DNA of 64,000 nt from assembly GCA_035627955.1 (NCBI GenBank), contig DASPKU010000012.1:124001-188000 (forward strand). Reading direction: 5' to 3'. Under the pieces are notes generated by a model. That model saw nothing but the letters and a program-made list of their open reading frames with translations. It did no database searches and was not told the DNA's origin. Origin of the DNA: Phycisphaerales bacterium (GTDB taxonomy: Bacteria; Planctomycetota; Phycisphaerae; Phycisphaerales; UBA1924). This document shows, piece after piece, positions 23,785 to 31,372 of this stretch. The position numbers and the translations under genes are program-made. Position 1 is the first letter of the stretch, and each line of letters begins with the position of its first letter.

Positions 23785-25286
23785 CCCGCACCTCCACCAC
23801 CACTAACAACCCCTCCAGCGCACAGAGCCCCCCCGCTGCTGCCGGACGTCCAGCACATTCCGGCGTGATCGCCCCTGCCTGCATCGCCGCCGCCCTGCTT
23901 GCCATGGTGGCCCTCATCCTCGCCGCCTTCCGCTTCGCCGACCACGACATGTTCCACCAGATGGCCCTCGCCAAGGCGGCCATCGAGCTCGGGCACGTGC
24001 CACGCGACGACCTCTTCGCCTTCACCCCCACGCTCTCCCCCGTCGTCCATCACGAGTGGGGCATGGGGTTCATCCTGCACGGCCTCTGGCAGCTCGCCGG
24101 GCTGCACGCCGTCGCCGCCCTCCGCATCATGCTCGTGGCCGCGATCCTCGCGCTCACGACGCTCACGGCGCGAAGACGCGGCGCCTCGTGGGGGATCATC
24201 GCCGCGACGATGCCGCTGGGGCTGCTGTTCCTCTCCGCGGGGATCAGCCCGGTGCGGGCGCAGCTGTTCACGCTGGTGTTCCTGGCCGCGCAGCTGCTGT
24301 TCATGGACCTTGACCGGCGTGGGATCAAGTGGTGGGTGCCGCTGTGGCTGCTCCTGCTCATCCCCTGGCTCAACATCCACGGCGGCTTCGTGGTTGGCCC
24401 CGCCATCCTCGCCCTGCACTGGCTCGAGCAGGTCGCCCGCACCCGCAAGCCGCAGTGGCACCTCATCGCCGCGGGCCTCGCGGCCGTACCGCTCATGCTC
24501 ATCAATCCCTACGGGACCGACTTCGTCAGGTACCTCTTCTCCGCAGTCACCATGCCACGCGGCCTCATCAGCGAGTGGGCCCCGCTCTGGACCCCGGGCC
24601 TGCGGCTCGAGCTCGCCGCCGCCAGCTTCTCCGCCCTGATCACGCTCTACGCGGCGCTCCGCAAGGGATGGCGCACACTGCCGGGCCTCCCCGTCCTGCT
24701 CGCGGCCCTCGTTGAGAGCTTCATGCACCAGCGGCACCTCTCCATTCTCGCCGTCGTGTGGGTCGCGTACGTGCCCGGGATGCTCGCGGGCACGCCGCTC
24801 GACGGCCTGCTCGCACGCCTGTGGGAACGCCGCCGCGCCCTCATCGCCGCCGGCGCCTTCGCCGCGACCGGCGCGTGCCTGTTCGCCCTCCCGGCCCCGC
24901 CCTGGCGCGTGGAGCTGGCCACCCGCGACGCCGACGCGGCCGCCGCCGTGCTGCCCGTGCACGCTGCGGACTACCTCGAGCGCACCCGCTTCACCGGCAA
25001 CGTGCTCACACCCTTCAATGGCAGCGCCTACCTCTCCTGGCGGCTGTGGCCCGATGTGAAGGTGTCCCTCGACAGCCGCTACGAGGCCGCGTACTCCGCC
25101 GAGGTCGTGCAGGACCACATGCGCTTCTACGCCGCCGACGGCGACTGGCCCGACACGCTGGAGAAGTACAACCCCGACCTCGTGCTGACCACCACCGGCA
25201 GCGCCATCGGCGAGCTGCTGACCCAGCACCGCTGGACGACGGTGCACAAAGACGAGGCCTATGTCTTGCTCGCCCCGCCCGACTGA
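23781..25286 (+). CDS. Polytopic membrane protein, GT-C/ArnT-like
   Basis: A 501-residue protein with about 10-11 membrane helices from residue 32 on and a soluble C-terminal domain. An early Asp/His-rich loop (FRFADHDMFHQMALAKAAIE, LGHVPRDDLFAFTPTLSPVV, HHEWGM) matches the first luminal loop of GT-C glycosyltransferases, where acidic residues bind the metal. NPYGTDFVRYLF and the C-terminal TRFTGNVLTPFNGSAYLSWR are conserved-looking. It may transfer a sugar from a polyprenyl carrier to an envelope acceptor. Acceptor unknown. It is coupled to the zinc-ribbon membrane protein. Confidence 0.6.
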   Translation: MTRTSTTTNNPSSAQSPPAAAGRPAHSGVIAPACIAAALLAMVALILAAFRFADHDMFHQMALAKAAIELGHVPRDDLFAFTPTLSPVVHHEWGMGFILHGLWQLAGLHAVAALRIMLVAAILALTTLTARRRGASWGIIAATMPLGLLFLSAGISPVRAQLFTLVFLAAQLLFMDLDRRGIKWWVPLWLLLLIPWLNIHGGFVVGPAILALHWLEQVARTRKPQWHLIAAGLAAVPLMLINPYGTDFVRYLFSAVTMPRGLISEWAPLWTPGLRLELAAASFSALITLYAALRKGWRTLPGLPVLLAALVESFMHQRHLSILAVVWVAYVPGMLAGTPLDGLLARLWERRRALIAAGAFAATGACLFALPAPPWRVELATRDADAAAAVLPVHAADYLERTRFTGNVLTPFNGSAYLSWRLWPDVKVSLDSRYEAAYSAEVVQDHMRFYAADGDWPDTLEKYNPDLVLTTTGSAIGELLTQHRWTTVHKDEAYVLLAPPD

Positions 25287-25349
25287 CTCGAACGGCTCGC
25301 CCGCAGGCCGCGAACACTTTGCCCATCAACGAGATGTAATGCGAAGGCA

Positions 25350-25446
25350 GAACACAGAGAACACGGAGTAGGACAGAGGTCACAGGGTTGAATGCAAGGG
25401 GTCCTCTCTGTGTGACTCCGTTCCCTTCTCCGTCCACTCTGTGTTC
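25350..25446. repeat. Imperfect inverted repeat, ACACGGAG family
   Basis: GAACACAGAG (25350-25359) and CTCTGTGTTC (25437-25446) are perfect end arms. Inside, ACGGAGT pairs with ACTCCGT (25415-25421) and GGTCACAG with CTGTGTGAC. The ~97-bp element sits in the 5' region of the potassium-channel gene and lacks an ORF of its own. Confidence 0.65.
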
Positions 25447-25522
25447 GGCCTTTCCCCTCCTCGATACGCCTGACCAAACCCGCATACCCGCAGACCTGAA
25501 CACCCGCCTGTACACTTCGCAG

Positions 25523-26380
25523 GTGAGCCAGCCACAGCCTGCCGACCGCGCCCCCGACGCCGGCGCCCTCTCGCCCCGCCGCGCCCGCGTGCACGAGATC
25601 ATCTTCGAGTCCGACACCCCCGAGGGCCGGCTCTTCGACATCCTGCTGCTCGTCGCCATCCTGCTCAGCGTGCTCGCCGTCACCCTCGAGAGCGTCGAGC
25701 ACATCGCCGCACGTTACCGCACCGCGCTGCACGTCGCTGAGTGGGTCTTCACCGTGCTCTTCACGGCCGAGTACTGCCTGCGCCTGTGGTGCGTGCGCCG
25801 CCCGCTCCGCTACGCCGTGTCGGTCTACGGCATCATCGACCTGCTGGCGATCCTTCCCAGCTTCCTGGGGCTGCTGATCCCCGGGGCGCAGTCGCTCATG
25901 ACGGTCCGCGTGCTGCGGCTGCTGCGGATCTTCCGCATCTTCAAGCTCGCCCAGCACGTGGGCGAGGCGCGGCTGCTCGTCACCGCCCTGCGGGCCGCCC
26001 GCCCCAAGATCATCGTGTTTCTGGTCTTTGTCCTCACGTCGGTCTGCTCGCTGGGCGCCCTCATGTACGTCGTTGAGGGCCCGCGCAACGGCTTCACCAG
26101 CATCCCCACCAGCATCTACTGGGCGATCTCCACGCTCACCACCGTCGGCTACGGCGACATTGCCCCCGTTACGACCCTGGGGCGCTTCATCGCGTCGGTG
26201 GTCATGATCCTGGGCTACGGCGTGCTCGCGGTCCCCACCGGCATCGTCACCACCGAGATCGCCTTCGCCAGCCGCGGACAACTCGGCAAGCCCGTCAGCA
26301 GCCAGTCCTGCCCCACCTGCACCCGCGAAGGCCACGACGCCGACGCCGTGCACTGCAAGTGGTGCGGGTCAAGGCTTTGA
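25523..26380 (+). CDS. Voltage-gated-like potassium channel with zinc-ribbon tail
   Basis: A 285-residue six-helix ion channel read from GTG 25523; a longer frame from 25388 would translate the repeat and is less likely. S1-S4 are visible, with the Arg-rich segment MTVRVLRLLRIFRIFK as the S4-like voltage sensor. The pore loop STLTTVGYGDIAPVTTLG carries the potassium selectivity filter TVGYGD. The C-terminus ends with a compact zinc ribbon (CPTCTREG...VHCKWCGSRL), an unusual addition that may sense metal or redox state or bind a partner. It overlaps the 3' end of the convergent DUF1232 gene by 12 bp. Confidence 0.88.
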   Translation: MSQPQPADRAPDAGALSPRRARVHEIIFESDTPEGRLFDILLLVAILLSVLAVTLESVEHIAARYRTALHVAEWVFTVLFTAEYCLRLWCVRRPLRYAVSVYGIIDLLAILPSFLGLLIPGAQSLMTVRVLRLLRIFRIFKLAQHVGEARLLVTALRAARPKIIVFLVFVLTSVCSLGALMYVVEGPRNGFTSIPTSIYWAISTLTTVGYGDIAPVTTLGRFIASVVMILGYGVLAVPTGIVTTEIAFASRGQLGKPVSSQSCPTCTREGHDADAVHCKWCGSRL

Positions 26381-26872
26381 GACTGACGCCGCCCGCGAGC
26401 GCACCCGCCCCACGCTCCTGTAGTTCCCCGCCGCGGCCACGCTCCGGCGGGCCTCGTCCTCGCTAGTGGCAGCCACTGTCACCCACCGCTCCGCCCCGGC
26501 GTGGTCCGTCACCTGCACCTCGTAGGTCCGCATCGAGGCCGCCTCCGAGCGCGGCTGCGCCCGCGGGCCCGCATCCGGGGACGGCGCGTACACCATCGTG
26601 TCCCGCCGCTTGCCGCTCCACAGGTCGCTCGCCCAGCTCGAAGTCTTCAGCCACTGCACGAGGTTGTAGAGCATGAACACAAACACACCCAAGTCGTCCA
26701 TCAGCCCCAGCACGGGGATGAAGTCGGGGATCGCGTCCAGCGGCGAGATCATGTACACGAGGCTGATGACGACCCACCAGCCGTGCTTGATGCCCCACAG
26801 CCCGCGCCCGGGGCGCGTGCCCTTCCAGTTGCGGAACCCCCACCCCGACGCGACGCCTCGTCCGATACGCAT
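26369..26872 (-). CDS. DUF1232 (YkvA-like) membrane protein
   Basis: A 167-residue protein. ATG 26872 is chosen because AGGAGG stands 6 nt upstream; a longer GTG start is less likely. The DUF1232 core is VYMISPLDAIPDFIPVLGLM, then DDLGVFVFMLYNLVQWL, a short membrane-associated helical pair. The C-terminal ~50 residues (RTYEVQVTDHAGAERWVTVA) form a beta strand region of unknown role. Function of the family is not established. It converges on the channel gene. Confidence 0.75.
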   Translation of the reverse strand: MRIGRGVASGWGFRNWKGTRPGRGLWGIKHGWWVVISLVYMISPLDAIPDFIPVLGLMDDLGVFVFMLYNLVQWLKTSSWASDLWSGKRRDTMVYAPSPDAGPRAQPRSEAASMRTYEVQVTDHAGAERWVTVAATSEDEARRSVAAAGNYRSVGRVRSRAASVSKP

Positions 26873-27010
26873 GGCGAGCCTCCTGCTCTGCAGGTCCACC
26901 CACAGCCTGCCCCATGTTTTCGGCGTCCGTTCGCGATAGTTTCAGACAGCACGAGGTTTCCTTGATTCTCACCCGGCCTGGTGTAGCTTCACACCGCCTG
27001 GAGCCTCCCC

Positions 27011-27730
27011 GTGACTCGGATTCCGCTGTGCACCGCGATTACGGCCATCGTTGCGGCACCCTCAGCCCACGGTGCGATCGTCTACTCCGCGCGCCAGGCC
27101 AACCCCGCGGGCGTCCTGCTCATCAACGAGCCTGATGAACGCAGCAGCTTCTTCGAAGTGAGTGGCAGCGGTCGCGAGGTGGACTGCCGCGTAGGCGACG
27201 CCGTCACGCTCGCCGGCACCGACCGCTTCGTCACCGAGTTCTCAACACGACTTTGGTCGTTCCAGTCCCCCGCGTCACCGGTCACGCTCGACGTTGAGCT
27301 CACGCTCTACCACCTGTCGGGCGGCGTGCCCGGCGCGCCGATCTGGTCGGGCACACGGACGGGCGTCGTGCTTCCAACGACCTCTGCCGTGGAGGTGGTC
27401 TTCAACCCGGGTGTGACGGTGCCCGACTCGCTGTGCTTCGCAATCGCGTTCACGAACATTGTCGGAACACGCCAGTTCGGCGTGGTCGCCGCGCAGTTCG
27501 CGTCCGTCGGTTCCAGCCCCCTCCACACGCTGTTCCAGAGCACGGCCACGCAGGAATGGCGGCAGGACGTCGGCCTCAACCCGGGTTCTGACGTCTTCGA
27601 CCACGTCGATGCACGCATCACCGCTGTCCCTGCACCGGGAGCAATCGCGGCCTCGGCCCTGCTGCTGATCCCCCGTCGACGCCGTCGTCACACCAGCGCC
27701 GGCGCCCTCTTGGCAAGCGCCACGCGGTAG
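27011..27730 (+). CDS. Secreted protein with PEP-CTERM-like sorting tail
   Basis: A 239-residue exported protein from GTG 27011 with a signal peptide (TRIPLCTAITAIVAAPSAHG). The middle is a beta-sandwich-like domain without a recognised family (DVELTLYHLSGGVPGAPIW, LCFAIAFTNIVGTRQFGV). The C-terminus reads VPAPGAIAASALLLIPRRRR: a PAPGA motif, a hydrophobic stretch and an Arg cluster, the planctomycete form of a PEP-CTERM sorting signal. It would be processed and moved to the surface or matrix. It overlaps the 3' end of the convergent glycosyltransferase gene. Confidence 0.7.
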   Translation: MTRIPLCTAITAIVAAPSAHGAIVYSARQANPAGVLLINEPDERSSFFEVSGSGREVDCRVGDAVTLAGTDRFVTEFSTRLWSFQSPASPVTLDVELTLYHLSGGVPGAPIWSGTRTGVVLPTTSAVEVVFNPGVTVPDSLCFAIAFTNIVGTRQFGVVAAQFASVGSSPLHTLFQSTATQEWRQDVGLNPGSDVFDHVDARITAVPAPGAIAASALLLIPRRRRRHTSAGALLASATR

Positions 27731-29163
27731 CTCTCAACGCACCGCTCCGCCGCCCCTTCCCACGTCAGCCGGTGCAGCTCAAAGGCCCCGTGCTCGCGGA
27801 GCGTCTCGCTGAGCGGCGGGAACCGCAGCACCGCCAGAATCTTGTTGGCCATCTCATCGATGTCCCAGAAGTCCACCTTCAGCACGTGCGTCAGCACCTC
27901 GCTGGCCCCGCTGGTCTTGCTCAGGATCACCGGCACGTCGTGGCTGATCGCCTCCAGGGCCGAGATCCCGAAGGGCTCGCTGACGCTGGGCATCACGTAG
28001 CAGTCGGCCATCTTGAAGACCCGGTCCACGTCCCGCCCGCGCAGGAAACCGGTGAACAGCACCTTGTGCCCGATGCCCATGCTGGCCGCGAGGTCGATCA
28101 TCCGCAGCGCCATGTCCCCGCTGCCGGCCAGCACGAACTTCACGTTCTCGTACTTCTCCAGCACCCGCTTGGCCGCGGCGATGAAGTACTCCGGCCCCTT
28201 CTGCATCGTGATCCGCCCCAGGAACAGCACGATCTTGTCCCCGGCCTCGATCTTGTCGCCCTCCCGCGGCTGCACGCTGTCGCGGTCCACGCCGTTGTAC
28301 ACCACGTCAATCTTGTCCGGCGCCACCGCGTACCGCCGCACGCAGATGCTCTTGGTGAACTGCGATACCGCGACCACGCGGTCGGCCGCGTGCATGCCCG
28401 CCCGCTCAATGTCGTACACCCGCTGGTTGACGTTGTTGCCCGCGCGGTCAAACTCCGTCGAGTGCACGTGCACCACCAGCGGCTTGCCGCTCACCTGCGC
28501 CAGCGCGATCCCCGCCGGGAACGTCAGCCAGTCGTGCGCATGGATCACGTCGTACCGCTCGCGCCGCGTGATCGCCACCACCAGCCGCGCGTACCGCTCG
28601 GCGTCGCCGAACAGGTCGCTGCCGTACCCCTCGCCCGCGCCCCCGCCCATCCCTATGTGGCCGCTGGCGCGCGGCGCCGGCGCGTGCTCTACCGCCGTGC
28701 CGCTGGCCGCGTCGGCCACCGCCGCGGCCCCGGTCGCGTCCTCCATCCCCGCGTAGCTCTCATGCACCCCCGCGAGGAACTCCTGCGTCCCGCCTGCGAT
28801 CTGACGCGCGAACGCTTCGGCATCAAACCCCGGGTAGGGGCTGCTGAACGACGCCGGCACGCCCTTGAACGTCACGTGCTCGAGGCCCGGCAGCGGGTTG
28901 CCCTCCTCGTCGAGCATCTGCACCGCATCCGAATCAGATGAGGAAGAACCTTGCTGCGGGCTGAAAGCCCGCCCCCCCGTGACCAAGGCCTTGGGGCTCA
29001 GCATCTTCACGTGCGAACTGTGCGAACGGTCCACCGGCTTGGGCAGGATGAACACCACCTCGTGCCCCAGCTTGTCAAGCGCCTTGGTCAGCCCATAACA
29101 CGCGACGCCGAGGCCCCCCGCGATGAACGGCGGAAACTCCCACCCGAGCATGAGGATCCGCAT
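27688..29163 (-). CDS. Glycosyltransferase, glycogen-synthase-like (GT4/GT5)
   Basis: A 491-residue two-domain GT-B enzyme. The N-terminus MRILMLGWEFPPFIAGGLGV has the xGGLG nucleotide-sugar loop of starch/glycogen synthases. The C-terminal Rossmann domain has KIVLFLGRITMQKGPEYFI, VLFTGFLRGRDVDRVFKMAD and the E-x7-E motif in SEPFGISALEAI. A spacer of ~90 residues in the N-terminal half is rich in Ala/Gly and low complexity. It is likely in polysaccharide or glycogen synthesis in the cytoplasm. The gene upstream, 3 bp away, is a small unknown protein in the same operon. Confidence 0.8.
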   Translation of the reverse strand: MRILMLGWEFPPFIAGGLGVACYGLTKALDKLGHEVVFILPKPVDRSHSSHVKMLSPKALVTGGRAFSPQQGSSSSDSDAVQMLDEEGNPLPGLEHVTFKGVPASFSSPYPGFDAEAFARQIAGGTQEFLAGVHESYAGMEDATGAAAVADAASGTAVEHAPAPRASGHIGMGGGAGEGYGSDLFGDAERYARLVVAITRRERYDVIHAHDWLTFPAGIALAQVSGKPLVVHVHSTEFDRAGNNVNQRVYDIERAGMHAADRVVAVSQFTKSICVRRYAVAPDKIDVVYNGVDRDSVQPREGDKIEAGDKIVLFLGRITMQKGPEYFIAAAKRVLEKYENVKFVLAGSGDMALRMIDLAASMGIGHKVLFTGFLRGRDVDRVFKMADCYVMPSVSEPFGISALEAISHDVPVILSKTSGASEVLTHVLKVDFWDIDEMANKILAVLRFPPLSETLREHGAFELHRLTWEGAAERCVESYRVALAKRAPALV

Positions 29164-29166
29164 CGC

Positions 29167-29652
29167 CTACTCCTCGTCGTCGGCTTCCATGTCGCCCAGG
29201 TTGCGGAAGCACGCCTCGTACCCCAGCAGGAACTGCACCGCCGTCTCGCGGTCCGCGGCCGAAGGGCTCAGGATGTTCACCGGCACCACTGACCGGAACG
29301 TGAAGAGCTTGTCCTCGCTGCGGAAGTGCTCGAACTTCGGCACCAGCCCCGCATACCCCAGGTCCACCAGCTCCTCGAGCAGCAGGTCATCCAGCTTGTC
29401 CCCCGTGTGCACCAGGTCCTGCTCGATCGACTGGCTCAGCCAGCGGTTCGCCGTCACCAGCGACACCCAGAGTTTCCCGCCCTCGATGCTCAGCCGGTAC
29501 GCCGCGGGCTCCGCCGACGCCTTCGCCGCCGCCTCCAGCACCCCGCCCTTGACGGTGACCTCGCCGAACACATCAGAAGCCCGGGCCTTCTCGGCCACGT
29601 GCTCCAGCAGGGCAATCCCCGCGGCGGGCAAAAACGGTTGACTCGCGGTCAT
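29167..29652 (-). CDS. Hypothetical protein upstream of glycosyltransferase
   Basis: A 161-residue acidic protein from ATG 29652 (a longer frame to 29727 is unlikely). It has alternating helices and strands: ALLEHVAEKARASDVFGEVT, AYRLSIEGGKLWVSLVTANR, LDDLLLEELVDLGYAGL, VQFLLGYEACFRNLGDMEAD. No signal peptide and no recognised family; the fold pattern could be YbjN- or chaperone-like. Three bases separate it from the glycosyltransferase, so it is probably a regulator or partner of that enzyme. Confidence 0.6.
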   Translation of the reverse strand: MTASQPFLPAAGIALLEHVAEKARASDVFGEVTVKGGVLEAAAKASAEPAAYRLSIEGGKLWVSLVTANRWLSQSIEQDLVHTGDKLDDLLLEELVDLGYAGLVPKFEHFRSEDKLFTFRSVVPVNILSPSAADRETAVQFLLGYEACFRNLGDMEADDEE

Positions 29653-29734
29653 GCGCACTCCACGTGCCGCCCACGGGACAGACCGCCCGGAGCGGGGGCC
29701 AAGCATAGGTGCCGACCAGGGGTCCACGCCCCCG

Positions 29735-29763
29735 TTTCACTTTTGCCCGGGCGCGCGTATATT
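29735..29763 (+). promoter_or_regulatory. Sigma-70-type promoter of tRNA-Leu
   Basis: TTTCAC (29735-29740), a 17-bp spacer, and TATATT (29758-29763) lie just upstream of the tRNA, with the expected start site within ~7 bp of the mature 5' end. Confidence 0.65.
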
Positions 29764-29776
29764 TCCCTCCCCCACC

Positions 29777-29860
29777 GCCCAGGTGGCGAAATTGGCAGAC
29801 GCACTACCTTGAGGTGGTAGCGCCCGCAAGGGCATGGAGGTTCAAGTCCTCTCCTGGGCA
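29777..29860 (+). tRNA. tRNA-Leu (GAG anticodon)
   Basis: Acceptor GCCCAGG pairs with CCTGGGC, the anticodon stem is CTACC/GGTAG with loop TTGAGGT (anticodon GAG), a long variable arm CGCCCGCAAGGGCA follows, and the T-loop reads GGTTCAAGTCC. Discriminator A; CCA not encoded. 84 nt, a normal class II tRNA. Confidence 0.95.
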
Positions 29861-29872
29861 TTCATGTTGGCC

Positions 29873-29900
29873 AAAGGCCCGCGGCACGCGGGCCTTTTTT
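29873..29900 (+). terminator. Rho-independent terminator after tRNA-Leu
   Basis: GGCCCGCG (29876-29883), loop GCA, CGCGGGCC (29887-29894) and six T. The last T is also the first base of the complemented stop codon of the convergent WYL regulator gene. Confidence 0.85.
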
Positions 29901-30892
29901 CATGCGCCTGCGTTGCCATCAGAGCCGTCGTACCGCGCCACCGTCGCCTCCGCCAGCTCCCGCACCCTCCGCGCCAACTCCGGCGGCTGCTCCACCACGC
30001 ACCCCGGCCCGTACGACAGCACCCACCACGACACCTCGTCCAGCCCCGCCACCCGCGCCTTGAACACCGCCGAGCCGTCGGGCTCGAACTCGAAGCTCTG
30101 CGTCTTGTGCCAGCGCGTGTCGCTCACCGTCTCCGCGAAACCGGGCTTGAACCGCACCACGATGTCGTGCTCAACCTCGCCGCGCATCATCCGCCACGCG
30201 TTGCCGATGTACCCCTCGACCGAGAAGTCCTCCGGCACCGTGTACGGCCGCTGCGTGGGCGACACCTTCGTGAAACGGTTGAGCTTCAGGCACCGCAGCG
30301 CCCCGCGCCCCGAGTGATGCCCAATCGCGTACCACGCCCGCACGCTGAAGAACAGCGCGTAGGGCTCAAAGTCAAACTCCTCCTCGCCCGACCGCCCGTC
30401 CACCGAGTCGTACCGGCACACCAGCGCCCGCCGCTCCGCGATCGCCGACTTCACCCGCTCGTACACGTCCTCATGCCCCTCCGAGGGCGTCGCCGGCGCG
30501 GTCTGGATCGTCACCTTCTCCGCGACCCTCTGCACATCCTCGCGGATCGACCGCGGCAGCTGGTTCTGGATCTTCGCCATCGCCCGCCACGCCGGGCGCA
30601 GGTGCGCAATCTGCTCCGGCTCCGCCACCTGTTCGCACAGCAGCGCCAGCGACAGCGCCTCCTCCGGCGTCAGGTGCACCGGCGGCAGGAAGAAGTCGCC
30701 GCTGATCCGGTACCCCGCGCCCGTGCTGTCAAACGAGATCGGAATCCCGACTCCCTCCAGCTCCTTCATGTCGCGGAAGATCGTGCGCTCATCCACCCCG
30801 CACTCCGCCGCCAGCCGCTTGGCCGTCCACCCCGGCTGCCCCTGCACCAGCGTGACGATCCTCAGCAGCCTGTGAATCCGCGTGTAGCTCAT
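29900..30892 (-). CDS. WYL-domain transcriptional regulator
   Basis: A 330-residue regulator from ATG 30892, preceded by GGGAGAGG. An N-terminal winged helix-turn-helix of the HTH_11 type (RIHRLLRIVTLVQGQPGWTA, KRLAAECGVDERTIFRDMKE) is followed by a WYL domain (VKSAIAERRALVCRYDSVDG, YALFFSVRAWYAIGHHSGRG, LKLNRFTKVSPTQRPY) and a WCX-like C-terminal domain. WYL proteins bind nucleic acid or nucleotide ligands and often control stress or defence genes. Its own target is not apparent; the next upstream gene is on the other strand. Confidence 0.88.
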   Translation of the reverse strand: MSYTRIHRLLRIVTLVQGQPGWTAKRLAAECGVDERTIFRDMKELEGVGIPISFDSTGAGYRISGDFFLPPVHLTPEEALSLALLCEQVAEPEQIAHLRPAWRAMAKIQNQLPRSIREDVQRVAEKVTIQTAPATPSEGHEDVYERVKSAIAERRALVCRYDSVDGRSGEEEFDFEPYALFFSVRAWYAIGHHSGRGALRCLKLNRFTKVSPTQRPYTVPEDFSVEGYIGNAWRMMRGEVEHDIVVRFKPGFAETVSDTRWHKTQSFEFEPDGSAVFKARVAGLDEVSWWVLSYGPGCVVEQPPELARRVRELAEATVARYDGSDGNAGA

Positions 30893-31108
30893 GACCTCTC
30901 CCGCCCCCACGACCCCCACGACCCCCAACGCACGCCGTCCATTGGCTGACACCCTCGTGTCGGTACGGCCCCGCCGCTGACAACACCGCGTCACCGTCGC
31001 ACAACCCGCGCTGGCCGAGGGACCTTGTCGTGCAAGTGATACCAAGTATCGTCCCTCACGGCACGGCCCGCGTTCACTCTTCCGCGACCTGCCGTGAGGG
31101 GCTTTTCC

Positions 31109-31339
31109 GTGAACCATCACCTGATTGAAGTCCGCCACACCTGCCTCGCCGACCCTGAGCACCACTACAGCACGTTCATCACCGCGCCAGCATCGACGCC
31201 CGTGCGCGAGGTGCTCGCCGATACCGCCGCCCACTTCCGCCCCTGGCTCGGGCACTCGCCCACCTGGACGGTGCAGATCATCCACCGCGCCCAGATCGCC
31301 GGCACCCTCGGCGACACGCCGCTCCGCGAGACCGCGTGA
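31109..31339 (+). CDS. Hypothetical protein
   Basis: A 76-residue protein from GTG 31109, preceded by GAGGGG. It reads MNHHLIEVRHTCLADPEHHY and STFITAPASTPVREVLADTA, a small alpha/beta domain rich in His; no recognised family. It stands 34 bp before the TPR-glycosyltransferase gene on the same strand and may share its transcript. Confidence 0.5.
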   Translation: MNHHLIEVRHTCLADPEHHYSTFITAPASTPVREVLADTAAHFRPWLGHSPTWTVQIIHRAQIAGTLGDTPLRETA

Positions 31340-31372
31340 GCCGCCCGGCGCTCGGCGGTACGATCACTCCGC

